Source of the DNA: Klebsormidium nitens
Taxonomy: Eukaryota > Streptophyta > Klebsormidiophyceae > Klebsormidiales > Klebsormidiaceae
Assembly (NCBI GenBank): GCA_000708835.1
Contig: DF237001.1
Coordinates: forward strand, 21,967-85,966
Reading direction: 5' to 3'
Length of the DNA: 64,000 bases
Shown: in pieces, positions 36,901-47,384 of the stretch
Numbering within the stretch: the stretch's first letter is position 1
Layout: the number at the start of each line of letters is the position of its first letter
The notes under the pieces: generated by a model
The model's database searches: none
The model's input: only the letters and a program-made list of their open reading frames with translations
What the model was told of the DNA's origin: nothing
Program-made: the position numbers and the translations under genes

Positions 36901-39900
36901 ACCTGGATGAGATCAAGATTGCAACATGGGATTTTCAGCACCTACTACATCCTCGCATTGGTTGCTGTTTGAATGTTCAGATTGACGTGAACTTTGCTTA
37001 AGTTGATTGAACGCGCGACGATTGTTCAAAGGACCAGGTCGGATGTGCAGTGGTGGTTTGGTATAGAATGTTCTTCGGAATGTTCCTTCAAACTTCTCGA
37101 TCACAAACTCTGAGCCCAATGGATTGCAAAGGCCCCCGCCTCAGGTTGACGAGATCAAAAGAATGGACCCGACGAAGATAAATGAGCCTTGGCTGCCGCA
37201 CATGGTCAAAAAGACAGCGTTTTTTCCGGTCGGATTCTGTGGATGTTGGAAACTCTCAAAACCTGATCAGCGAGCAACGAAGAACAGACCTATGTGTCCT
37301 TTCGTAACCCAGTCAAATGATGGAAATCATAATGGAATCTTTTGAGGGGGCTTACTTTCTCGTCGCCCCAGCTTTTGCCTTTGAGGAACTCCTCCGTCTT
37401 GCTGGCACGTGTCGCACGGCCAGCCACGCCACCGTACACGATCACGGGTGCAGTGCTGAAGACTCCTGACGTTACAAAAAGAAGACGTCACGATTGCCGC
37501 GACAATCGTCACCATTGGGGCTTTCAAACAGGCAGAGCTGTGTTTCTTGCCGGCAGATCATGCTGCTTGATCACTAACATTGCCCTGTACCCGCACTCCG
37601 CCCCATGCCTTTGATTCGCACGGGCTATAAGAGAAGTATCCATCCTTGCTAAACTGAAAGGTCATCAAATTCATCTGCTTGGCAGGACCCAACATTTTTG
37701 AACCTGCCCGGAAGTCAATTGTATCGAAAAGTTCGTCCAGCGAGAGTACCCCGACTCTTTTCGCATCAATGAGCACCTTGAGGATCTTCTACTCTTGAAA
37801 AATGTCAGCCCTAAACCTCGAGACCAAAAGAACCCAAAATGGGCCATAGAAATAGACTCAGACACGTCGACTGAATCTCCAGATATGAAGACCCCGCCGA
37901 GCCTTACCTTCATCGGTAACCGCTGCGCGCATCGCCATGTTGACCAGCGCGTGAGCGTTTTGCCGCCGGAGCGCCACCTTATGTCCGACGAACTTCTCCT
38001 CCTTCCCATACGCCGGCAGAAACACCTCCTCGATCACGAGGCCTTTCGGCTCCAGGTCAAAGAACTGGGTTATGCTAACCCGCTCCTTCTTTTTGCCCAG
38101 GGTTTGCGCTGACCCGGTTGTCAGGACCGCGCCGGCGGCGATGAAAATGGTGGCTAAGTCGGAGGTGAAGCCTTCGTGGAGACGCGCCATCATAAGGTTT
38201 CCCGCCAAAGAGCCCATGTTGCGGACCTGATGATTTGCCACCTGGCAAAAGCAGAGAGCCGGTGTGAAGACCCTTAAGCCGGAGAACTGGTGGTTTGACA
38301 CCAGGCTAAAGCAGAGAACGGTGTAAATACACACCCAGGCTGGAGAGTTGGGGGTTGGTCACATGGCAGAAGCAAAGCACGGCGAGATTTTCCTCAGCGA
38401 GCGGTGAGAATGCTCCGAATCAGTGGTGCGACATCGCTCCTTTAGTGGATTGCTGACAGTTAGAAGCAATAGTTGGTACGAGGACTACAATATGTGCTTG
38501 ATGCCGGACAAGGTCGTCCGTCCGTCGATCTCAAACAGCACGTTTCTTGTCACAGCGTGTTGGAAATTCCAGGCCCATTTATCAGCTACGGAAACGTTGC
38601 GAAAGGGTAGCCGTACAATCAGCTCTACGGCATGAAGCTGGACCAAGATGTGGGTTTTCTAACTGAACCGGTGGAAGTTCAACGCGACCAGCCGGTGAAT
38701 CACGATTTATTTTAAGCGCCCGGCAGTTGAAGGCTCATGTTGCAAGCTCGTTTCAAGTGCCGCGATTGAAGGCGTGATTATCAGACCGCGCCCTACAGCT
38801 TTCGCCGTTCTCTTTCCAAGGGTTACGATTGCTAATAAGAATGTTTCGTTCAGAGCCTCAAGGTGTCCTTCCGAAAGCAGTCGCAATAATGAGCAAACAC
38901 TCAGATACATTTATTCTAAAACCGAGCGAAGCTAGGTAAATAAGGCCTTCAAACGTCATCCTCTAGCATCACAAATGGACGAGTTCGGAAGCGACACGTG
39001 CCCCTCATCCACTACGATCAGTAGACCGAATCAGCGGCCCGTATTTGCAAACAGCGCCCGGCTGCCGTTCAGAATAACAGGCATCTGAACTTCTACAATC
39101 CAGGAGAAAAGCGAATCACGAAGTGACACGTGTCACTCACCCGCTGCATGTACTGGACCAGCGGCCCGTACGTCGACGACAGTGCCCGGACGCCGTCCAA
39201 AACCTTCATGACGTCAGCGATCGTCACCCCCCCGCCAAACGCGACCCCGTCTTCTCGCACGGTCACGTCCAGCAACTCCGGCACTTTCGAGACGTCAATC
39301 AGCAGCCCCGCCTCCGAGGGGGGGTACACCCCAACCGAGGTGTTTCCGGCGACCATCCGCGCCCCAGGGCCACACTTAAGGTCGCCCGAAGAGGCGACAA
39401 TCTGGTCGTGGAGAACCGTGTACAGCTGGCTGAGTGACGTGGCAGTGAACCAGGTGTAGTCTTCCGAGGACCAGAAACAGGGTTGGTTAGAAGGGTTTAG
39501 CGGCGCGGTTAGGGAAGGATGAGTCGTGGGGAGGGGGGGAGAGAAGTCTTCAATGTCAGAAGAGCAGGGTTTCGTGCAGGGTTTGGCGCAGGCGAAGGTT
39601 TGGCCGGCGTTGAGGATGGGGCGGAAACCGGTGCACCTGCAGGGACGGTTCGTCAGAAATGCTGTCAGACAATAAGCAAGCGCGTGACGCGGAGGGCAGA
39701 GTCATCAAAGAGTATAGAGAAGAAACTGTTTCATCTTTCCGATGTTGCAAAGATTGACCTAGTCTCTATCGACAATTCGAGAGGGGTCTTCAAACAAGAA
39801 CGTAAAGATCTTACATCAATGAGAAGGTTACCTCCTGAACAATTGCCTTCCAGCGACACCTGATGAGCGGACTCTGCGATTACGTTAAAGCCCTTGCGCA

Positions 39901-41960
39901 TTGAAAGCTTCTCGCGGATTGGCGGTTTGGCGGCACGATGGGAGAAATCTACCCACCGACGTACGAGACCATCGAAAGATAGCACGAGCTGAGGAACTCC
40001 CAAAGCAAGCCAGATGTACATTTCAAGCGAAAGTCGGACGCGATGCAGCGCCGCAGCAATTACCTGCACAGGTTGCCGTCCAAGCGGCCTTCAATTGCTT
40101 CTGACGTGGGTTGGAGGTCGTTTTCCAGGAGGCTGTAGAAGCTCATGATCTGCAAACGAGGGGCACAACCATCCGAATCTGAGAAAGTGATGAGTCGAAG
40201 CGCCGACCGAGCGAATTTTGTCAGATATTGCCTTAGTGTGGATGATGTCCTTTCCAGAGAAGGGCAGGACGAAAACTGGACAAAAACAAAATTCAGATCC
40301 TTGTGCTTGAGAAATGTGCCCTCTAAAAATTGCTCTTCTGTAGCAAAAGCACTCTTGGTTCCTGACCCCTTTTTCAGGTGCGCATCAGAGATCAGAGACG
40401 TTTCAGTCCAGCATAAGAGTTCGTCAACGTTCTCGAAAAGGGCCTTGTCACTTGGAGTTGCATTTGCATGATCGAAATTTGAGTTTGGAGCATGCACGGT
40501 CATCAAGGATGAAAAAACTTCGAAGAGGAGTTTGGACGAGTGAATATCTGCAGGCAAGGTTTCCTGAGCAAGCGCACAAGCAGAAGCACAAGACAAACTG
40601 AAACTACCTGCCCCTAAACCGGCCTTGTTTTAAAAAGCCCTCAACCTGAACATGCTCTTATGCTGAAGAATGCTTCCTGAGGTCCAAACTCTGAAGATCC
40701 TGCCAAGGGGTCTTCATACAGAACTGACACCACCCAGCTTGAAAACCCTGAGAGCCTGCTTGATAGAGAATATCTATTCCATGCACAAGCAGGGCAGTGC
40801 AGATAAATTGAAAACCTGACCTGAAGGTTGCCATGAAATGTCAGATTGAAAAGTTTGAGTTTGCAGAATCGACTCATGGCCGCCATTGCCCCAATGCGAC
40901 TGATCTCTTACTCTGTCTCCCCTCTAAAAAGAAATGATACTAGAGTTCCGGTGTGTTTCGACTATCATCCAGGTTTCATAAGTCCACTGGATATCGACCA
41001 TTACTACAAATTATTGTTTTGAGAAAAGCAAACCGGAACCGGATAGTGAAAGAATCTAAGGAACCAGGCTCGTCTATCAAAAATCGGAGTGTTGGAGAAC
41101 GCATCGTGCATGTTGATAGAGTTGTGGGCTTTCTATGAATCCCAGCAGAAGCAGAAAACTGCCTCAGAAGCAAAGAGGAGCACTCACTCCAAAAAGCTCT
41201 CCTAGAATAGTTCCTCTGATGAATCTTTCTAAAACCTTTCACTTGGAAGCCCTGATGACAGCACTGATCATGCAACCTTCAATGAAAGCAGCCCCCAAAT
41301 GCAGAAAAGTAGAGCAAAAAGTCCTAACTGGTGCGGGGAAGATTTTAATAGTCTTCAAAGCATGAAAAGCCAGAAATGTACGACATAATATTGGGCCTTG
41401 AGATCAAAGAGGGAAGGACTTTCAAAGAACACACCACCAGGGAACTGGCCTCAGAAAAGTGCCCATCATTCAAATAGGTCTAGTCCAATGAAGACGAAGC
41501 AAAGCAAACTTTTCAAATTTTTCGTAAAAGTGCCCACCATTCCAGCAGTGCAGAAACCACACTGCGTTCCGTCCTTCTCCACAATCGCCTTCTGCAATGG
41601 ATGCATTCCCTTCTTCCCATCCTTCAGGCCCTCGATTGTCGTCACCTCCAAACCCCCCACCGAACACAGGGGCTGCAAGCACGAGTCCACTGGCTTCTTC
41701 CACGCTGGCAGTCCTTCCCTGGGGGGCGCCGCCAGGACTACAGTGCAGGCTCCACAGCCCCCCTGATTGCAGCTGATCTTGGTTCCAGTTAGCCCCACCT
41801 CTTTGCGAACGTAGTCAGCTAGTGAGCGGCGAGGATCAGGGTTTTGCACAGAGATGGGCTTGCCGTTCAGTGTGAAATGGAGCTCAGTTGCACCAGGACC
41901 GACGGGAGGGGGGTTGTTGCAGGGCTGTTGGGACGCCCCCGGAGGCAAGAAAGGCGCCAT
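24907..41960 (-). CDS. molybdenum aldehyde oxidase (plant AO type)
   Basis: 23 exons, total 3924 nt (1307 aa plus stop), every phase matching: 41960-41538, 40149-40064, 39636-39141, 38241-37908, 37465-37356, 36902-36735, 36233-36135, 35640-35447, 34889-34811, 34493-34364, 33748-33588, 33019-32969, 32176-32039, 31677-31579, 31056-30915, 30291-30060, 29370-29211, 28771-28625, 28450-28281, 27504-27273, 26801-26715, 26016-25982, 25057-24907. Domains: [2Fe-2S] ferredoxin (C64, C69, C72, C94), second [2Fe-2S] (C134, C137, C169, C171), FAD domain (VAGNT, about 265-269), then Mo-binding domains (GGAFGAK 784-790, MRAPG 900-904, GQGLNTK 1025-1031, GEPP with the predicted base E1250). Ile791 stands where xanthine dehydrogenase has its purine-binding Glu (E802 in the bovine enzyme), so aldehyde oxidase is preferred. 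In plants such enzymes oxidise abscisic or indole acetaldehydes. Cytosolic, dimeric, needs sulfurated molybdenum cofactor. Intron 14 has a GC donor. An alternative ATG lies at 42011. Confidence 0.95.
29342..29692 (-). repeat. intronic copies of the exon 17 acceptor edge
   Basis: The real boundary (acceptor at 29371/29370) with its first ~30 exon bases recurs in the intron just upstream in transcript order, at about 29461-29507, 29531-29573 and 29647-29692, plus a faint remnant near 29404-29434. Read on the minus strand each clear copy keeps an AG and then an open frame of the form W-x-K/E-R-G (WVKRG real; WIERG, WCKRG, WFKRG copies). The copy at 29647-29692 encodes WFKRGISLLPTP before diverging. 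Confidence 0.85.
32141..32470 (-). repeat. intronic copies of the exon 13 acceptor edge
   Basis: Three units of about 80 bp: 32141-32220 (real boundary at 32176), about 32252-32331 and about 32389-32467. Each contains the intron end, an AG and the first 12 codons (VTVKRVGGAFGA). The copies differ from the real exon at five and four sites in these codons, every one a synonymous third position. Confidence 0.92.
33285..33640 (-). repeat. intronic copies of the exon 11 donor edge
   Basis: The end of exon 11 (DIVTSSQNPSQ, donor gtaagt at 33587) is repeated at about 33423-33495, reading DIVPSSQNPSK then a donor-like gtaggt. A more decayed third copy lies near 33285-33350. In the second copy homology extends about 60 bases into the exon and the frame is kept. 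Confidence 0.8.
35205..35500 (-). repeat. intronic copies of the exon 8 donor edge
   Basis: The exon end MIEDGYGNMVG plus gtgagc (35446) recurs about every 75-85 bp in the following intron, at about 35361-35425, 35297-35350 and 35205-35280. Read in frame the copies give MIEDEYESMV, MILDGDGKMVG and MIEDGCTAMVG; the farthest retains a perfect gtgagc. Confidence 0.85.
38221..38386 (-). repeat. intronic copies of the exon 4 acceptor edge
   Basis: Three tandem units of about 60 bp: 38221-38270 (real acceptor at 38242/38241), 38281-38329 and 38342-38386. The real edge reads VANHQ; the copies read VSNHQ and VTNPQ but have lost the AG. Confidence 0.75.
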
Positions 41961-44694
41961 GGTTGCGCAATGCTGTGGACTTGTCAAGTGAGCAGTTGGT
42001 TCATCGAGCAAAAACAGCGCGTCTGCGGCTGGGCTCCCAAGTCTGGCAGGACTTCACCCCGCCTCTGCTCCTCATTTAAGCCACTTCAACTTCTCAACAT
42101 GCTTGCGCTGCATTCATCGCTGTGGCCCTACCTGTGCAGCTCGCCGCCAGCTCTTGAAAACGTCCTACCGCAACCCCTTCCCAAACCCGCGCGACGCCCA
42201 AGCCTAGCCAGCGCGGCCGCGCGCGCAGCTTAATAACGTGATCAATCCGGCAAGTAGCGGACGGCTGTGGATAACTTAGCACTTATATGACAAACAGCGA
42301 TAATCTCGTATAGCCGCACTTGGCTACATGTGCAGAGGTTGTTAAGAAAGCTCGCGTCCCAGCGTCTTGGACATACTTGTGTGCGATTATTATTATTAGG
42401 CGAGCAGAATTCAAATGATTGTTTCACTAACAAAATGTCGAAGCTGTGTTGCATTCTTCTTCCTCTTCAACCACTACGCTGAAACATTTGGATTCGTCAT
42501 TCATGAGTGAAGAGTCTATAATGACCATGATCGAAGCGCTGCCGGTCATGCATGTGCTATACCAAAATTTGTATCGATCATATTATAAACGACGTTTGCG
42601 ACGTTGGATTTCTGCACAGACTTTCGTGCGCGCGAAATGGATGCAACCTTGTGTTTGAAAGTAATCACAGCACGGGACCTCAGCGAAAGCTCCACGACGC
42701 AGGGGTGCTTAGAGTCGCACGCTGAAAGTGATCTTTTGCGGCCGAACAATTATGGCAGGCAAGCTCATAATGATTCGGAGAACTGGCAGGACTGTCTTCG
42801 TGAAAATAGCTGCAGCTGGATCGGACATGACGCAGAATCATGTCAAAACGACCTCAAAAGTGCGTCATCATGATGTTTATCGGGCTGCGCTGCAAGCCAG
42901 CTCCCGTGATTAATGTAATGAGCCGGTGTGCCGAAAAAGACAACTTGAACAGTATGAACATTTGACTACCCGAGCATTCAGGTTCGCATCTGGAAATGAG
43001 TTCACAGTTCTTCATGTACAACAAAACTTCCAAACGGGCCCTCCCGACTTCTAAATATAGACGGCCAAGTGGATAGTAAGAGTTTGAAATTTTCGAATGA
43101 CTCTCTGGCTGTACTGGAGGGCTGATCTGCTTACTTGACAAAAAAAACCGTATAGGCGAAGTGACTCACTGACTACTTAGGTAGCACGAAGACTCCCACT
43201 TAGGTCATCACGCCTTGGCGGAACGTCGTCCGGCCTCACTTATAGCAGGAGGAGTCCGCACAGGAATCACCTCGGACAATTGTTACAGGAAACAAATTTT
43301 CTACCGTCGTCGAATCTGAGTTTCTGAAAGATATGATCAGTCATATCATGCAAGCACACCACACTCAAAGCAACTAGACTGCCAATCTGGTTTCAGCTTC
43401 GACCTCTACCTTGGAAAGGAAGGCGCTGATTTATCAAGGGGTCTGATCAATAAGTCACTTCTTTCACCTGTATTTGAAGGAGGAAGATTTGTCAGATCCA
43501 GAGGCGAAAGTAGGAAGTGCAGACGAGACTGACCACTTCGCTTTTTGTGGAGTTTCAAAGCTGATCAATCTTAGGAGTTTGGCTGCGCAAGCTAGATCTG
43601 ATTTTCAAACAGCCAGAACGTCCACCAGTCACACTTGACCAACTTTGACGGATCGACCCTGAGCGAATTACCGAATGCACGCCTGGAATTGGAGTATAGC
43701 CTCGACTGTTCTCTCCTTTCCGAAACTCATTGCTGGGCTTACACACTAGTCGCCTCTTTGCAAAGATCGCCCTATGCATTCTCCAGGGGTGATCAGTGAG
43801 CTTTCTCGACCAGACTGGGGCTTTTATTTTTCTGATATGACTCGGAACACTTGTGTTTCTGCTTCTGTCGACAACCCACCATCTGGAGGCCGTCTGGGCA
43901 GGCGTGGTTGACTTCGATTCGGCGGAGCTAGTCTTCCAGCCTCTGAAAAAGTTTGCGGTCAGCTTCACGTCATCCTGTACGTGAGGAGACAAGAAGCTTT
44001 TTCTACGACATCCACCATAAGTGCTGGCCGAACACTTTCAGCGTACTACTGGATCGAAGGTTGGAGCAAGCGAACAGATCTGATAGTATCACACTTTTCC
44101 TGTATCGCTCTTCAACACGGTCAAGGTCGCAAACGTCTAGATAACCTGGCAGGTTTTGCTGTCAGACCCAGACGTTTCGGGCCTTAACCGACACCTGTCC
44201 CGCTCTAACCTGACTCTGCACCTTTGTCAACCAGGTTTCTTCCGTCGGGTTCTCAGACAGATGTTTGCAATTTGGCATTCCTCACTTCGGAATGAAGTGC
44301 TTCATTACAATGATGATAAACGGCTTCATGAGACAGCAGCCGAGCACCAATTCCGCAGGGTGCATGACGAATCACCTGGGAACAACTAGATTCATCCAAT
44401 ACCCACAGGGAAGAGAACTCTGAGTGGAAACTCGTTGCTCGTCTGCAAACTCATGGCAAGCGAAGCAAAGGCAAGCGTGGCCTTCTTGCACAGGTCAGAA
44501 GTCACATCAGCCCTAGTAAGAAGCGTCCCCCTAATATGGACCTTTCCTACGTGAACCAAATAACGGGAGAGTAACACTAAGCCACACTTATCCTTCTTTT
44601 CGTCTTCTCACCTTCACACCAGTGCTCTTGGGAAGGGGCACCTTGTCCCAAGCAAACTTCCTGGGCACCTCACGCGGCGCGGGATCGACCGGCC
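41961..44694. other. no gene recognised; includes aldehyde oxidase 5' flank
   Basis: Promoter and leader of the aldehyde oxidase gene are expected within the first few hundred bases. The rest shows only chance frames. A minus-strand frame at 43555-43992 has no family features. Confidence 0.45.
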
Positions 44695-45206
44695 TCACGT
44701 CTCGTCAGCATCACCCTTGCTCTCCGTTGCTTTTCTGTCAAAGCAATTGGCAAGAGTCCCACAGGGCTTCCCTGTCAAAACGCACCCTGCATCCTCGTCG
44801 CACTTCCAGTCTTTCACCGGGAGCTCGAGAAACATGTCCGAGTCTGTTTCCCCGTCACCCATAGCCGAAATCTGAACCTCAGTCTTGGCTGCATCCAGAA
44901 ACAGATTTGTCGGCGAGCCCCTCTTCTGAAAAAGGGGGATGCAGCTCGCCACGAAGTGACCGTTTCTGCACAGAATCACTTCTGGAATCCAGTTTTTGAG
45001 GGTCTTGGGGTTACGAGGGTCAGTGTTGGGCACGATCTGAAGAGCGCACGATGAACGGCGCTTCTCATAATGTCCACGTGGCGCGCAGCTGCTGTTTGTT
45101 CAGGCGAGCCGCGCTCGTCGACGATGACCCATTGCTTCGCAGTCGCAACGGAAGAGCCGCAGTTGCGAGCGCTGCAGACGATCTTGATGTCCTTCACACC
45201 GCCCAT
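44695..45206 (-). pseudogene. CRNGHFV-block protein, frameshifted copy
   Basis: From ATG at 45206 the reading frame gives a short Cys-containing domain (IVCSARNCGSS ... ARHVDI). The match to the paralogue at 58826-59545 then jumps to another frame, which continues LQIVPNTDPRNPK ... VILCRNGHFVAS ... KRGSPTNLFLD to the stop at 44695. Between ARHVD and LQIV there are 29 bases where the paralogue has 33, so one frame change occurs within about 45041-45069. A consensus error, a true frameshift (pseudogene) or an unusual splice are all possible. Family unknown; scattered CxxC and CxxxC pairs suggest a small zinc-binding fold reminiscent of Yippee/Mis18-like domains, but that is only an impression. 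Confidence 0.55.
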
Positions 45207-47384
45207 AATCCGAGGATAACGTTTGTAAACGCCAACTGGAGAGGGAGAAAAGCGCCTTTCTCGAACGCGCAGATAGATAAAAAGATCTCCTGCGCCTCTT
45301 TCAGCATTTGAAATGCTAACAGAAGTTTTTCAGCTTTTGGGCCAGAGCATTGGTGGTCCAGCTGGACCACCTACAAAGCCCACGGACCTTCAAGCGCCAT
45401 ACCTTGAGCGGCTGTTAAGTCCTCCTTTATGGGGTGAAGCCGAGCCAAAGCTTTTGACGTGACTACCATCGACTCAGTCCCACCATAGTTGAGAAGCGGC
45501 GAACCTATACTACCCATACTCGCATCAGCCTGACGTTTCGCCCAACTCAATTATACACCTTCAGGATATACCCCAATCAACTCTATCGTTGCAGATCTGC
45601 CCACGAAACCTTCGGACTTGACGGTATACCGTACCCTGGCGAACATCCCGGGGCTTACATATAGCAGCAAGCGCTATAGGCGTACCTTGATAACATGCTA
45701 ATATCAAACTACCAGCCCTCTCTTAACATTTTGGCAGAAGCCTAGCTGCTGCGTGATGCTGCATATGGAAAGCAGCCGCGCATGTAAAGCAAACAAGTTA
45801 CATTAGACCAGCTAGCCGCCGAGAGTGCTAGGGGAGGTTGGCATCAATCAGGTAAATGAACAGATCCACTTGACAATACGATACGGTCGGATCGAAAACA
45901 TCCGTGATCCCATACCAATTGACAAATTAGCCGGCCGGCCGCCTCACATAACTTTCACAGGATTTGGGGAATTATGCATGATATTTGAGTAGTCGATAAT
46001 AGCATGTAACCATCGGCCCGCGCTCAGTCAATCGTAGCTTGACCTGCCGGGCTCTGATTTCTTTCTGGACGCGAACGCCGAATTTCTAATAAGTCTCTGG
46101 CCATGTTGTCTTATCAAATGATCAAGTCAAGCATAATTGAATATCACTTGAAACACTGCACGGGATATATTAAAGCCACCAACGCTCGACTCGGATTGAA
46201 CGAACAATATTCGGGATAAGGCGCTTCTTCTCAATCCACGTAGCGGCTGCTTTGTACGTCGGCTCGCATCAAGGCCCACGCGGCACACAATGATGCGACC
46301 GGAGCCTGCGTGTGTACTAAAACCTACCCGGCAGAACTGGGTCACCTTGGCGGCCGCCCGGTGGACGCGATGATGAGTGTACTGGACTTCTCCTTAGGAA
46401 AGTCCACAACGACAAACACTGGCGACTTGCACACTGAGTGATGGGATACTGAACAGCAATCTGTTGACAAGCCAACCGTCTAGATAGAATCGCTCACTCC
46501 TATTCACGGCTCTGTTTGGTGTTTGGTGTCAAAGTGTGGATAAGCAGAAGCGATCATATGGCATCTCTGACTGCAAGGTCGATACTTCAAAACCGCCGGT
46601 CGATCTGGGCCTAACAAAGCACGCCTTCGAACCGGTTCGGAGGGTGGGTTCCAAAACCTGCAAAACGAGACAACTCCTGCTTTCCACTTTGCCACGAGAG
46701 TCTTGGGATCCATGCTTCTCAATGCCGATTGCCTGACATTGTTTTCGTATTGGAAGAAGCACTTGAGCCGAGCCGTACTCCTACAGCAACAGCAAGATGA
46801 GCAGGGACTGACAAGCAAGAAGACAATGAGCCTCAGGCTTAAGGAGGCTCAAAGGCGCCAGGAGTCTTCTTTCTGAAAAAAATTGAATTGGAAGGGCGCG
46901 TCGTCCGGCCTAGGATGACCCTAAAGGGATTTTGACAATGGTCAAAGCGTCCCAAGGAAAGATAAGGGAGCAGGAAGGTCGCACACCGACAAAACACTTC
47001 TTCGCTCAGCTGGTGCCTAGCTGAAAGCTCGCGTAGAGTACTTCATCATTTGGAAGCCAGTAGTCAAGCACCTCAAGCTGCATAAAGAACAGTGTTTTGC
47101 GACTTTTTTATTGGTCGGTCAGAAGCTCGGACGGTATGGATTCACTGAAGGAGTAGCCCTCTTCAAAAGTCCTGGATTCCAGACACACCGACCTCGAGTC
47201 AACAGGTAGAGCAGGGCAGATAGTGCTTCATGGAGAACTCGAAGCAGACAAGGTCACTTACTTACTCTTTCTGCTAGGCCGACGTGCACTTCTCACTTGT
47301 CCGGATGCACACTGCCCTCGTCCCGAATGCCCTTCGCAAACACCCCGGACAAGCTCCCACGTCGAAAGAAGGGCCGCTAGACCG
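45207..47384. other. no gene recognised
   Basis: Over 2 kb with only short frames on both strands and no splice-linked coding pattern. Probably intergenic. Confidence 0.45.

Noticed and set aside
29342-38386. CRISPR-like or satellite arrays
   Set aside because: The repeated units are exon edges with splice sites in a eukaryotic gene, with unequal spacing and no spacer logic.
24907-41960. Xanthine dehydrogenase as the identity of the Mo enzyme
   Set aside because: The purine-binding Glu is replaced by Ile791 and the surrounding blocks look like plant aldehyde oxidases.
43555-43992. 145-codon minus-strand frame
   Set aside because: Basic, Arg/Ser-rich, no motif, no splice context; composition of a chance frame.
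45055-45075. A 14-nt GT...AG 'intron' that would restore the frame of the CRNGHFV copy
   Set aside because: Far too short for spliceosomal removal; an indel is more likely.
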